This document shows, piece after piece, positions 25,996 to 38,056 of a DNA stretch of 64,000 nucleotides. The notes beneath the pieces were generated by a model, which saw nothing but the letters and a program-made list of their open reading frames with translations, was not told the origin of the DNA and searched no databases. The translations under genes were made by a program, and so were the position numbers. Every line of letters begins with the position of its first letter. Position 1 is the stretch's first letter. The DNA comes from Lanius collurio (taxonomy: Eukaryota; Chordata; Aves; Passeriformes; Laniidae): the NCBI GenBank assembly GCA_020086605.1, contig JACBWW010000089.1:750920-814919 (forward strand). Direction: 5' to 3'.

Positions 25996-26979
25996 CCACC
26001 TCTCTTGCAACCTCAAGACTGGTAGATCTGACCTGCTCTTCTTTATGCAGTAAAGAAGCAAGGACATGCCAAAATGACATTATCCAATCCTTTTTTTTGA
26101 GAGCCATCAGAGCAGTCTTTTCAACACAAACTCCACTGAAACTTTCAGTGTACCAAGCTATGAAAAAATCCTCAAGCATCTGAAGAATAAAGTAGCTGCT
26201 GTATTCATCAGGAAAAGGCAGCTGCCCGTGAGCTACAGTGGTGGGAGAGTCATGTCTGCAAATCCTGAAACCCTCAATGGCTCCATCCATTGGAGCCAAC
26301 TATAATGGTCCTTTGTTAAATACATGGGAATAACCAGCCTGTTGGTTCCCAAGAGTCCAGTGAGTCATGAGTGGGGATTATCAGACATCAATAGCCTTTG
26401 TGAAGTCCCAAAATGTCAGATGAATCCCATTCTTCCTTCCTGATTCAGAAAGACCTGGATTTCTGACACTCCACCTGCTCCCTGAGCCAGAGGAAGACCA
26501 GGAGAAAGCCTCTCACCACAGGGAGGTTCCAGTTGGAGCACCTCAAATTCTGCTCTGTGAGCAGTGAACCTGCTCCCAGAGTGAGGTCACTGCTGGATAA
26601 AATTTGGTGGTCAGGATGCTGATGATCTAAGGAGGTGAACAAAAAGCTCATTGGGAGGTGCTCATCTTAACACAATTCACAGCTTCTTCCAAAATGATTT
26701 TGTCACTGAGATCACATCAACCATTCCTAAAGGAGCCTTGTGCTCCTTTGTCTTCCCCCCCAGCCACCACACCCTGATCTTTCCTTTCTTCTACTGATAT
26801 TGGTCACAAACCTTTCTAAGGGGACACCTGAGATTAGGGAGCAGCCACATCACCAAAAACATTTTGGAAAGCACTTGAGGAACTCACACTGAGCCACCCT
26901 AGGTCTAAAGAGGTTTCTTCCAGCTCAACAGAATGAGCATCAAGGTAAGACTGCCCCATCTGTGTCAGTACATTCCAGG

Positions 26980-27513
26980 TGTTGGGCAGCAGGTCAAAGG
27001 AGGGGATTCTGCCCCTGTGCTCAGGTGAGGCCCCACCTGCAGAGCTGCCCCAGCCCTGGAGCCCAGCACAGGCAGGACCTGGAGCTGCTGGAGAGAGTCC
27101 AGAGGAGGCCCCAGGGTGACCAGAGGAATGGAGCAGCTCTGCTGGGAGGAAAGGCTGAGAGAACTGGGATTGTTCAGCCTGGAGAGGAGAAAGCTCCAGT
27201 GCCTAAGGGGGCTCCAAGGGAGCTGGAAAGGGAGTGGGGACAAGGGCTTGGGGGGACTTTGGACAAGAGGGAATGGCTTCAAACTGACAGAGAGTAGGAT
27301 TAGATGGGATATTGGATGAAAGTGTTGGCTGGGAGGGTGGTGAGGCCCTGGCAGCTGTGGCTGCCCTGTCCCTGGCAGAGTTCCAGGCCAGGATGGACGG
27401 GGCTTGGAGCAGCCTGGTCCAGTGGCAGGTGTCCCTGCCCAGGGCAGGATTTTGGAACAAGATAATCTTTAGGGTCCTTTCCAACCCAGACTACTCTGTG
27501 ATACCATGATTCT
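26980..27513 (+). mobile_element. CR1 LINE 3' end
   Basis: This plus-sense CR1 runs from the GGGATTCTGCCCCTGTGCTC segment through GGAGCTGCTGGAGAGAGTCC to a terminal TGTGATACCATGATTC. Several small internal deletions relative to the related copy at 16599 are visible. Confidence 0.9.
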
Positions 27514-28650
27514 AAGGACCCTCCAGCAGAAGGGTGCTTAGAGCTCAGTTCTGAACTTTCCTAGCCATTTTTTTAAAGTCTGTGCCCAAGATGCAGGAAG
27601 AAAGTGATTAAATGTCCATCACAAAGATCCAGTGAGAGCCCTTGTGTGCCCTTTGTTAGGGGACATTCCACCTTCGAACAAAGACAACATTTTACCTCTA
27701 AAGATGAAAGCTCAGTAACAGTTTCTGAGCTTAAATATACCTCCAGAGTAGGAGAAAAGATACTTGTTTTTCCCTCCTGGAAAAAGGAGTAACAGTATCT
27801 CCAGCTGACCCCAGTGACAACACAATGTGTTTACTTATTTGTGACACAACAGGCTGCACTTGAGATGCTACTGAAGGTGCTGTAAATTCTCACACAATCC
27901 TATAGCAAGAGGAAATGGAGGGACCAAGCGCAGTGGGATGCTCAGTGTTCCTAATCTGGGGGATACAAGAAGATTACAGGCAGAAACAGCCAAAAAAAGT
28001 AGTTCAGCAGAATAGAACTTACACATTTTGAAGAATATAAGAGGAAAAAAATTGTTTCTCTTTACCAGACACAGAACAGAATTCAGAATTCCTGAAAATC
28101 ACATTTAGATCCCATATAACTACACTGGAGTTTGAGGGCAGCTGATGGAGTTGTGGCTGCTCCAAAGCATCCCACAAGGTCCCAGGTTGTGAGGGGCCTG
28201 AGGAAAAGCTAATGGGAATCTCCTCTGGAGATCTGCAGCTCCTGCCATACAAGAACCACCACTAAGACAAGGCACTCCAGAAGGCAGTAAAAACCTCCTG
28301 GAGTCTGGGGTCAGCTGTGGGTGAATCAGTGCTCCAGCTTAAGGAATGACATCTGGAGATGAGCACCTGTAGCAAACACACTCAGCAGGGCACAGCTCTG
28401 CTCTGCACAGCTCTCACACAGCCACAAGGCATTAAAGCACGTACAAAGCATCAGAATAAAGCACAAACCTGCCCTCCAGGAATGGCATAGAAGAAAAGTC
28501 AATCATTTCCTAGATTAGGACACCCATTAGCTTCTCCTATGTTAATTTGATATAAATAAATAAAAACTGAAAGAAACTCTGAGTGTGCAGCTCAAAGTAT
28601 TGAAAAGCATTGCAAGAGCTGCCTTTTAATAACAAATATCATGTACTGAC

Positions 28651-28740
28651 CTCTGCCAGTTTGTATGGTAAGATCAGCTTCTCTCCCACTGTCACTGTTT
28701 TTCTGGTCACCAGGGCCTCAAACAGCATCTCTTCTTTAAC
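28651..28740 (-). CDS. MYO9A: MYO9A motor exon, cardiomyopathy loop and TEDS site
   Basis: This 90-nt exon of 30 codons is in phase 0 at both ends. It follows a TTTTAG acceptor and ends at GCAGAG before GTCAGT. It encodes VKEEMLFEALVTRKTVTVGE followed by KLILPYKLAE. This is the region of the actin-binding cardiomyopathy loop. Residue 20 of the exon (Glu, in GEK) lies 16 residues before the position equivalent to the first residue of the DALAK motif. It therefore satisfies the TEDS rule with an acidic residue, so by known myosin biology no heavy-chain phosphorylation would be needed at this site. The exon stands isolated between introns of 7.2 and 22.2 kb. Confidence 0.95.
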
Positions 28741-29855
28741 CTAAAACAAAAGTACTGATGTTAATGATTATTCTAGGAATCTTTTTTAATTTTAAATCCA
28801 GCTTAAAAAATGCTAACATTTAAACTTAAAAAAAATAAAATTCTGTGTAAACACATTCAAATTTCAAGATTTAATTAAAAAAAAAAAATTAAACCACTTC
28901 GCCCAGCCCTTGCAGAGTTAAGTTCAATAGGTAAAAAAATACCATTGGGAGGAGCCAACTCAGCACATAAATCCAGCACCAGAAATCCAACACCAGACTA
29001 TTCAAAGGAACCTGATTTTCTGCACTCAGGCATCCCAGTTGCAGCAAGTTCCCACTGGTTTCCTTATTCCCGGTGTGGCTCCTCCTTCTTGCACTTTTTC
29101 TTGGCAAAATAAGTCAACTTTCTAGTGTTGTCAAGATGAAATCATACATATTACTCTAGAATAAGCCAAGCAGTGTCATCAGTTTCAGAGCTATCCGAGT
29201 GAAGGAGGGTTTTTTTGGTGCTTTTCAGGGTGGGGAGGAGTCAGAAGGAGGAAGAAATCCTTGGAAAAGCACCTGATATTTACTCTGCTATTGGCACTTA
29301 ATGTTTACTCCCTAAAGCCCCAGTTCCTGGCAGGGTGACAATCTCTAATCAGCCCTCAAAGGTTTGCAGAACAAAAATCAGTTGTGCAAACACAGACACT
29401 TCAGCAATGAGGAAAACGGTGCCAACAAATTAAGTGGTACCTGCAACTGTTGGGAAAAAGCCACTTTTCCAATCAGTTTCAAGACCCTTTTACTTTGAGG
29501 TGCCCTGGAGGAATTCAGAAGGTGTCCCCTCTCCCAGAATACATCAGATAGACCTAAAGGCTTTGAGTCATTGACTGATCTTTGCTAAATTTCCAAGTCA
29601 AACAAGACATCACGAGTCTGGGTGAAAATCGTGGGGCCCAGAATTAATGGATGTGGATTGATACCAAGATGCTGCACTGAATTCCCTACAAAGTGCTCAT
29701 TCTACCCAAAGGACTCCATGCAGACACCAAACCTCCTCTGAACATCTCCGATGGAGACCGAAATCCACATTCCTGAAGCCATCCCAGGCCATATTTTTAT
29801 CACAGAGAAACCATTTATGATTTGACATGGAAAATGGGAAATGTAGTGGTCTTAC

Positions 29856-29912
29856 AACTGGACTCAATGATCTTAGAGGTCTTTTCCAACCCTAACAATT
29901 TTATGATTGTAT
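29856..29912 (+). mobile_element. CR1 3' tail fragment
   Basis: Only the terminal ACTCAATGATCTTAGAGGTC, TTTTCCAACCCTAACAATTT and TATGATTGTATG are present. Confidence 0.75.
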
Positions 29913-30389
29913 GCACTTTGACTTAATAGTTTAACCCAGGAATTAGTATGAGGAGGAAATGCAAACAAGGCAGTGGAAGGTCAGAAATCTCACAAACCAT
30001 TGCAATAATGATGCCCTTCTGTACAAAAATCTCCTTCTGACAAAGCTACTATCGTGGGAGTCTCCCTGATAAAATACAGGGTGTTTTTATGTAATTGAGT
30101 CTTCCTGCAGAACTTGTTGCTGTGGAAATCAGAACTTATCAAGTCACCTGTATATGATGTCATCAGCCAGCAAGGTCTCTGTCATTGGAAATGACACTTC
30201 AAGGTTCATTTCTTTAGTGCTCAGCACTACTCAGGAGCCCTCAGTTCCTACAATCCGATTTTCCCTTTCAAAATCAAGCAGAGAATAAAACAATCTCCTG
30301 GTTCATGCAGAGATCCACAGCAAGATTTCACATTTGGTTTCTATTCCTCTACATGCACTAAAATATATGATTTTGTAATTTTCGACTCT

Positions 30390-30953
30390 GTGGACACTTT
30401 TCCAGCAGCTCTTGACAGCAGGACCATCAGCTGCTCTCCCTCAACTGCAGGCCTTGGAACAGAAGTGAGTTCCACACCATCCCTTATCCCACCTCAGGGA
30501 TGCTGCAAACCCGCAGCTGGCACGCCAGCTTTCCTTAAATACCCGAGGCAACAAGGCAGAGGGGTGTCAGATGGTTCCTCATCAAAACAGTCCAAAGAAA
30601 TATTCCTCAACAACATAAACGCTTCCAAGTCCCACATTTGTCATGAAACAGGGATTTTAAGCAATTCAAACAACTACCCATACCACCCCTCACCATCTCC
30701 ATGTCATGGTCACTCTGGGTCCTTCTCCCCGTGCTCTCTGGATGGAGGGAACTTGTGGATGTGCATCCTTCATCCCCTGACCTGGAGAGAGCCCATCAAA
30801 GCATCTTCTTGCACAAAAACACTCTTGGCAAGGATGGGAATGCAATCCCTGCATCTCCCCAGGCCTCTGCCTGCAATTACCACCCAGCAGAGCTTGATCT
30901 TGATTCCTTCATCGCCTCTGATGAACTCCACAGGTGCAGCCAAATCATCCTAA
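30390..30953 (+). other. Open frame of 187 codons, unrecognised, probably chance
   Basis: This is the longest ATG-initiated open frame outside CR1. The translation is rich in serine, proline and threonine and has no domain, signal or repeat that I recognise. One frame of this length is roughly what chance gives in 64 kb of six frames at this base composition. It lies opposite to the MYO9A transcript, within an intron. I do not call it a gene. Confidence 0.1.
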
Positions 30954-31721
30954 TTTTCACTCACGGTCACAGCGGGAAGGAAGCTGACTCCTGCTGCCAG
31001 GGAGGAGCCACTGGAGCTTTCTAAAGATAAACTCAGCACGTGCCGAGCACTAAGGACAAGGAGATGCTTGCACATGCACATCCTACACTTCCTCCTCCAG
31101 TTCAGTGTGAAACACTAAAGCAGGGACACCCTTTGGTGCAGAGTAGCAAAGAGGAGAGCACCACTTACTCCTTTACTTTGTACCCTGGGAGTTTCACTCT
31201 TACGTCACATTTCAGGGATTTTTCCTTCCTGGTGCTAAAGGGCATGGCCTGCTCTCCCTCTCAAACACGGCCCGCAGGAGTTTAGATCTTAATTACAGGG
31301 ACAAAATGCAATTTAAGACTTTGTTGCCACAAGTGGGCCTGGAAAGGGCTGGAAGCCTCGAGCTCCACAAGCCAGTGAAGGGTGACTGGCAGTGCCAGGG
31401 CTGGGAACGTCAGCAGAGCATGGCAGGAGCAGGGAGCCAGCAAGGGCTGGGCTGGAGCCCAGGCAGGCAGAGACTGCTCCTCCAGGAATGCTGGGGTAAG
31501 GTCAGAGCAGCTGAAGGAAAATAAACCATCTCCAACTGGAGAGCAAGAAAACATCAGGTTTTGTCTCTCCTCCCATACTGGAGACAGGGATTACAGTGCT
31601 GAGTGCTTGCTCTAAAGATGCCTCGTATGGAGTAACAGAAAATAAATCCAGATTTCTATCAGCTCTTCTTGGAAAAGAGCTGAACCTTTTCCTCAGACTT
31701 TCTTTCAAATAACCAGGGAGT

Positions 31722-32003
31722 TAGAAAGGATGTGAGGGAATGGCTGGAGCTGTGTTAGGGAGGTTTAGGCTGGATATTGGGAAAAGGTTCTTCCCCCAGC
31801 TGGTGCTGGGCACTGCCCAGGCTCCCCAGGGAATGGGCACGGCCCCAAGGCTGCCAGAGCTCCAGGACACCACTCCCAGGGACAGGGTGGGATTGTTGGG
31901 GTGTCTGTGCCGGGCCTGGGTGTCTGAAGGGCTGGAGCTGCACTCAGTGGTACTTGTGGATCCCTTCCAACTCAGCATATTCTGTCATTCTCTGAATTTT
32001 CTG
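31722..32003 (+). mobile_element. CR1 LINE 3' end, distinct subfamily
   Basis: This plus-sense element contains GGGAGGTTTAGGCTGGATAT, then AGGTTCTTCCCCCAGCTGGT, CAGAGCTCCAGGACACCACT and TTCCAACTCAGCATATTCTG. It belongs to the same type as the minus copy at 57200 and the nested piece at 19048. Confidence 0.88.
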
Positions 32004-32061
32004 ACTCTAGTTCTGGCTCAAAACTTTGCATCCGATGAAGATGTCTCTGCTCATTGCAGGG

Positions 32062-32130
32062 GACAGTGTTGGACCAGATGAACTTTGAAGGTCACTTCAA
32101 ACCCCAATCATTTTGTAATTCTACAAAACA
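32062..32130 (+). mobile_element. CR1 3' tail fragment
   Basis: About 70 bp of CR1 terminus is present: GTTGGACCAGATGAACTTTG, AAGGTCACTTCAAACCCCAA and TTTTGTAATTCTAC. It lies 60 bp after the previous CR1 in the same orientation and is a separate 3' end. Confidence 0.75.
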
Positions 32131-33749
32131 TCATCCGGAAAAACAGATCCAGAGGAAAAAGCTGGAAGTGAGCACTGTCTGCTTCCTAATCCTCACCCCC
32201 TCTCCAGTTAATTTCCAAGACATTTATCACAGGAGGAGCCACAGTGCCTGTGGGATCCCTCTGGGAAGCTGAAGGCCATTTGTTAGTGGAAGAAGAACTT
32301 GAGCACATAAATCTCTTGCAGAGGCCAACTTTAGCTCCAAACACAAATGTGCACTGGGAGATCTGGCAAAACTAATGTAGGGCACTTGACACCTTGTATT
32401 TACCTTTATTTGCACTGAGGCTGGTTACCTAAACCTAAAAACTGAATAGAAAATTGCTCCACTGAGCAAAGCCAGAATTTATCTCCTTCATCCATGGAAA
32501 TAATTTCCATATTAGTAAACACACACAATTAAAATGTTCCTGCTCTTCCAATGGAAAACAAAAAGTCTCTTTTAAGGTCAACTAGATAATCTCTAATATA
32601 TTATTTTTGTTAATAAGCCCACAAATGAGCTTTTCCAAACTTTTTCCCCAGAAACACAGAGGTTTCACCCAGTTTTACACAACCCTCTATGATTTCTGCC
32701 CAGGCCCTGGGATATTTGCAGTGTTTGCACAGGACTCCACGTCTGCTTGATCCATCAGGCAGCCTTGACATCACTCCCCAGCACAGCATTTCAGCAGAGT
32801 TTAAACAAAGGCCCTGAAAAACCTGCCAAAAGCATCACATAATCCACACGCTATGTCTATTCCTGAAAAAAAAAATGGAATCAGGGTTTTACTGTAAATG
32901 AAACAATGATCTGCAGAGTCTGGCCAAAATCCTATATTGCAGTTTGCTGTTTCAACAAATGCTGCTCTGGATGGTTTAATAAAGCAGAAACATATTGGAT
33001 GGGGTTGTTGGTATCTAAGAAAAAGCAAATCCATCACAGATCATCATCTCCTCCCAGATTCCTTCAAAAAATCTCTGTATTAGCTTCACTTTATAGGGAC
33101 ACAAATCTCATTACACAGAGGGAGGATAGCTGGGCAGGGGTGTTGCATTAACTGGTGCAGCAGGCAAATTCCCCCAGCTGTTCTTAGAAGTTCTGACACA
33201 AACCAACCAGCTCACACGAATTTGGGGCAGATTTCCCTTTGCACTGGGAGAAGACTTTAGTTCTGCCTAAGTTTTTAATTTCAGCCAGGCTGGTGGTTCC
33301 CCTCCTGCCCTCAGAGGCCACATCCCCACTGGAGCACCTCTTCATCCCTTCTTGGCTCCTCTCAGAGATGGCCAACCCAGCTCCAGCTGGATTTTTTCCT
33401 TCTCTTTTCCATGTCAAATCCTTGACTGAACAAATCCAATGAGTCATTTGAGCAGAGCAATCAATCCAAAAGTTGATTTCTGGGGGAACCAGGCATTCCC
33501 CCAAGATAAGGAAGTATCAGATCACAGTATCTTCCACTCATGTGCTGTGCTCAGGATGGTCCCACTGAGCAGGTGGTGACCACAGGAAAGGAAGTTCAAC
33601 TCTTTGTCAACTCATATTACTTTTATTCTGAGAGATGGTTTTTCAGCTATTAGTGTCTAATGCCAAGATCTGGAGAGGGGATTATCAAGTTTTTCAAGCC
33701 AATTTATATTTTAGAAACAATGGGAAAAGCAAAACTGTTCAGTGACCAC

Positions 33750-33770
33750 AAAAAAAAAAAAAAAAAAAAA
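33750..33770 (+). repeat. Poly-A run of 21 bases
   Basis: An uninterrupted run of 21 A follows GTGACC and is continued by GTAATAAAAATAATT. No retrocopy sequence is recognisable directly before it, so a processed-transcript tail is possible but unsupported. Confidence 0.9.
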
Positions 33771-35956
33771 GTAATAAAAATAATTACCCAAATAAGACAA
33801 AATACAAAGTGTTAAATGTTTTAATCAGTATTTTAGGTGTCTGGCTGAGGAGAATTCATTACACTTAATGTGGAGAGTTGTAAGTAGCCAACTAATGAAT
33901 AAAGAGAGGTGGCTGCTCTTTGCAATGATGTTTGAACCCTTTTGGTTCTCCTTTTGGGTCAAACCTGAATAAGCAGCAGCATCTGTTGAGGTCTGCAAAG
34001 AGAAATGTGGCATTTCAGAAAGGGAAATCAAGTCTGAAAAGGAGATCATTGGCTTTTTTCAGCTGATTTCAGTGGGTCTGTTGAAAGGTTTATACCTGGA
34101 GGCAGCAAATATTTCCAGTTCCATGGATCAATTATCATCTAAATGCAACTGGAGGGACAAACACCACCACTTACCCAAACCCAGTGATGTATTTCATCAG
34201 ATCCTGCCCCAGTGCAGGATGCATTGTCCTGATCTAACAAGCACTTTATGTTCTAGATGGCCATTTACCTTGCAAAAGAATTACCAAGATGAACAGAAAT
34301 CTCTCACTTTGCTCAGCTACATCAGATCTTAGTGGTTTGGGTTTTTTTTTTTCTAAATGGTGAAAAAAAAACCCACTGATTTATTTTTACATCCTGCTGC
34401 CACTGCACTGGGGGTGCTGCTGCAGCCCACGGCATCGAGGCACCGTTGGATTGACACAGCTCAGCCAATGCCTCATTTCACATAATCACGTGTGAAAACC
34501 ACCCCACGACCTCCCCACGTGCACATGTTGCAGAAGGGTTTGTTTGCAAAGGCAAAGACCCAAAGCCTGGAACTTTTTCAGATCTCTAAGTCGCTCTCTT
34601 ACTCAAAACTTTTTTAAAAAACAATTACTTAACTGACTTGGCCACATTTAACAGGGTAAAATCAACAACATTCTCCTCCCAACTCATATTTTCCTTCTGT
34701 TTATTTCTGCAATCTCCAAGGCCAAGATGCAAAGAGCATCCAGCTGCTCAGACCATATTTTACAGAAGCTTTCCCCTCCCTAAATTCAAAGCATTAATGA
34801 AGTGCTATGGAAGTCCCTGAGAGCCAGTTTCCAAGTCCTTTAGGTAGGGAGATAACACAACTGTTATTTAATGGAATGAATGGGAAGAGCACCACATGTC
34901 CACAAAAAGACAAGTCACCTCCTGATTCTACCACAAAATCAGCACAAATTCACCTTCCAGACCATCCAGGGAGTACAAATAGGTAAAGATAATTGTTGCT
35001 ATAACCAACTACAAGAAAAACATTTCAGTTGCAAGAAGTTTAGAGCATTTCAAGTGAAGTGACACAGCAAGGGGAGCTTCTGGCCACCTCAATCCATAGC
35101 AGGGCGTTTGAGCTCAGCTCCTCAAGGCTGAAGGCCAGCAGGACAAGTTGGCTGATTCAAGACTTTTCTCAAGAAAAGTAGTGCCACATCTTCATAACCT
35201 GCTTGGGCTGACAGAGCAGATCTCCTAAGAATTTATGTGATGCTTTTGCACTGATGTACAGAGCTGGAGATGGCCTGGGCCAGCCAGGATGAGACCTACA
35301 AACCCTTCCCAAGGGACACCAGCACAGTGGTGGCTCACAGAGACCAAGGTGTCAGGTCCTGAACAGCAGATAACCAACAGATGCACCCAAGAACTCCTTA
35401 TCAGACCCATAAACAGAGACCAGAGGGATGAGATGGGCCTCCAGCCTCTCAAACCCAACCCTTGTGGATACTGGCAGGTAGTAAGAGACAAAAAACACGG
35501 TGAGAGAGCTCAGCACCTCCTACAGCTTCCTACAGAAGCTCAACACGGGGCTGTGGGTCTACAACTGCTTGAGTTCCTCAGGCAGACTTTGGAACAGATC
35601 TGAGGAGCACCAGGTGAGGGTGAGGGAGCTGAAGGCTGCCAGCTGAAGACACTGCCATGTTGGGCAGCAGGGCTGCTTTGCATCCAGACCTGTTCTGTAA
35701 CCTTTCACATTTAACCACAGAGAAAGGATTTTCAGTCAATGAAACCTGCAGCTGAAGATTTGGGGCAAGAAACCCTACATGAAAAACCTCACTAAAAAAG
35801 TTCCTGTACCTTTTCCCTGGCAAACAGGAACAGCCCACAGGAATGTAAACACACAAGAACTTTCTCTTTGGTGAAACTGGAAATAAATTGCACTTGTTTT
35901 GTGTCCTCAACCAGAGGTTTGGTGGGAAAGCTTCAGGAGGGAAAGCAGAGCCTTAC

Positions 35957-36083
35957 CTCCAGCAGTTCTGACACGACAGGAAGTATTTCAGGGTTGCAGA
36001 TATCGATGGAGTCATCCCGGTAGGTCTTCTTCTTGTACCGGATGTTCCCCAGGTGCAGGATTGCTGACAGCAGAGAGAAAATC
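35957..36083 (-). CDS. MYO9A: MYO9A motor exon with the HLGNI helix
   Basis: This 127-nt exon starts with a G that completes the split glutamine codon and then carries 42 codons, ending in phase 0 before GTAAGG. It opens with IFSLLSAILHLGNI, one of the best-conserved helices of all myosin heads. It then has the class-IX-specific loop YKKKTYRDDSIDICNPEI, followed by LPVVSELLE. The loop is the clearest evidence for MYO9A, since MYO9B differs strongly there. The acceptor is GTGTAG with a moderate pyrimidine tract. The exon is followed by an intron of 7.2 kb. No unusual residues are seen in the conserved helix. Confidence 0.96.
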
Positions 36084-36649
36084 CTACACAGAGAGAATTC
36101 ATTTTCACTCAGGTGGTTTTTCATAAAGGGAACAAAGAAGCAAATTTCACTCCCAAGGGCCTTCTCCCTCTTCGGCTCACCCCTCTAATTTTCAATCCAA
36201 AGCATCCACTTTGCCTCATGTCAAAAAGATTTTCACTTAGTCAAGTACCAAACTTGCATCCGTACAGTTTCCTTGAAAATTCGTTAACACATCAAGCCCA
36301 CAGTTATAAAATGACAGCCCATGTTGTAAGAAAAATAGAAACCCTCCAGTAATCTTGATATCCAGATGAAGTATTTATCATGTCTAAATTAAGGGGGAGA
36401 GTGGGCTCGGCCATGCAGGTGATCCCTCCCTGGCACACTGGTTTCTGTCACCTTTTGGATCTAGTCCCAGCCAGGAACCATAGAAAAGACTGTACAGAAC
36501 AGCATAAATGCTGTGATAATATGTAAGCAACTGAGACAAAGACAAGATGTTACACTTCAAGTAAATTTATCCAACCAATTTTTCTGTTTTGGAGGAAATT
36601 TGGTAATTTTTAAGTTTTCTCCCCTCCAAAAAAAAATAGGATTAGACAT

Positions 36650-36715
36650 TTAGAGAATATCCTAGTTGGAAGGGAGTCACAAGGTTCATCCAGCCCAACT
36701 CCCGAGCCATGGTTG
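36650..36715 (-). mobile_element. CR1 3' fragment
   Basis: This short reverse-oriented piece reads GAATATCCTAGTTGGAAGGG, then TTCATCCAGCCCAACTCC. It is old and diverged. Confidence 0.7.
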
Positions 36716-37745
36716 ACTTCAGCTATAAACCCTGTTTCTCCTTATTTCTACACTCCCTTGGGAGCTAAAAATGAATAAACCCAAATGTGATTCCTAGCTA
36801 TGCCACCAGCTTGTCTGGACAACACACCTTCATCTCTCCAAGTCCTCCCTTATCTCCAAAACAGGGATACTGACTCCTTGTTGTGAATTTCAGGATGCAA
36901 TTATAAAATTTTCTTTTCTCTGTTTCCACAAAGTTGAAACTCCATGTTTTGCTATAAAAAAATTACTTTTTAAAGTATAGTAGTATTTAAAACATCCTTC
37001 CTATATCTCAGCTGAAGGTGGTTCCTTATTTGTGCTTCAGTTGTACAACGCCAAGCAAAATAAATCTGCTCGTGTAGCGAAGAATCCACTTTATTTCTGA
37101 CAAGCAAAATTCACCAAGACCAACTTGTGTGCCAAGAAAAATCATTGCACAGTAAATTAGAAGTGTGAATCTACTGCATCACCCGACTCTGCTCAGTCCT
37201 GACACTTCCTGATTGCTTTGCTCGGGCAATTAAACCCCTCAACAGGCTTTAGACAAACCTCATCCTGAAACCTGATAAAGCAGCCTCTGACACAGAACAT
37301 ATTCACACAAGTTTGGATCCTTGGGTTTATCCATGTGTGTGGGAAAGATAGAGAAAAAGCGGTTTTAATTTCATAATTGATTTGTTACAAGTGAGGGATA
37401 AAGGATGAGCTTCCGAAAATTCTCAGCTGGCTGAAAATGCCTTTGATGAAATTTTTTACATCAAGTTCTTCCCAACCTACTCAAGTCTTTCAAGCCAAAA
37501 GTCAACTCAGGAGGGATTATTTTGTGATTTTGGCTGGAGATGACCCTTTATGAACCCTCTAATGATGTCAGTGGTGTTTGTTGCAACCCGGCTAAAGTCC
37601 AGTTTTCAAACCAGCGGGTCCAGTGAATTAATCAGGGCCATTTGGAAATGAGCCTACAGACCCAGAACTGCATGCAAAGGGTTAAGTTTCTGATTTCTGA
37701 TTAAACCAGGCTCTGGATTCATGACATGCAGAGTGAGGCGTGATT

Positions 37746-37805
37746 ATTCATGAATACTTGAGAAATACTTCAAGATGTCAGCTTCTGCCAACGCTCCATT
37801 TGCAT
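37746..37805. promoter_or_regulatory. Palindromic ATTCATGAAT and octamer ATTTGCAT sites
   Basis: A perfect 10-bp palindrome, ATTCATGAAT (37746-37755), and a perfect POU-family octamer, ATTTGCAT (37798-37805), lie within 60 bp, inside a stretch (37560-37805) of unique-looking intronic DNA. The CR1 insertion begins just beyond it. A regulatory role is an inference only. Confidence 0.3.
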
Positions 37806-37833
37806 GAAGAGAATCCTTAAGTACAGCAAAGCT

Positions 37834-38000
37834 CATGGAATCATGGAATGGTTTGGGTTGGAAGGGACCTCCAACTCATCTGGCTCCATCCTGCCATGGG
37901 CAGGGACACCTCCCACTAGCCCAGTTTGCTCCAAACCCCGTCCAGCCTGGCCTGGGACACCTCCAGGGATGGGGCAGCCTCTGGACAACGTCCTGCCAGG
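37834..38000 (-). mobile_element. CR1 LINE 3' end close to a MYO9A splice donor
   Basis: This reverse-oriented CR1 begins CATGGAATCATGGAATGGTT, includes GGACACCTCCCACTAGCCCA and ends about CTGGACAACGTCCTGCC. Its recognisable end is about 57 bp from the exon border at 38057. Confidence 0.88.
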
Positions 38001-38056
38001 GGAGGTGATGTTAACCAGGATGATCTCCAAGCTATAAATATGGAAAATAAACTCAC

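Larger units (their letters stand above)
6403..28650 (-). other. MYO9A intron, 22.2 kb, CR1-rich
   Basis: This is the longest complete intron in the window. It contains ten annotated CR1 copies plus a tail fragment at 11045-11098, one copy being split by another. It also holds the direct/inverted duplication at 22515-23885 and an AAAAT microsatellite at 23994-24014. Between CR1 copies, the stretches 11100-14560, 15110-16595, 17205-18940, 19190-20865 and 27515-28650 show only AT-rich unique-looking DNA with short chance ORFs. No alternative exon with a plausible myosin reading was found. Confidence 0.85.
28741..35956 (-). other. MYO9A intron, 7.2 kb
   Basis: The intron holds three CR1 pieces (29856-29912, 31722-32003, 32062-32130), a 21-base A-run at 33750-33770 and the longest open frame outside CR1 (30390-30953, 187 codons, no recognisable domain). 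The stretch 35225-35603 has overlapping open frames on both strands and could be an unrecognised old repeat. The remainder shows no feature I can support. Confidence 0.8.
36084..38056 (-). other. MYO9A intron, 2.0 kb
   Basis: It contains a short CR1 fragment (36650-36715) and a larger one (37834-38000) that ends near the upstream exon's donor. A homeodomain/octamer-motif-rich stretch at about 37560-37805 separates the second CR1 from the rest. Nothing else is recognised. Confidence 0.85.

Noticed and set aside
30390..30953. 187-codon frame as a novel intronic gene
   Set aside because: No recognisable domain and low-complexity Ser/Pro content; about one frame of this length is expected by chance in the window.
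35225..35603. Overlapping open frames on both strands, considered as an ERV or LTR piece
   Set aside because: No LTR ends, primer-binding site or retroviral motifs could be identified; left as unexplained intron.
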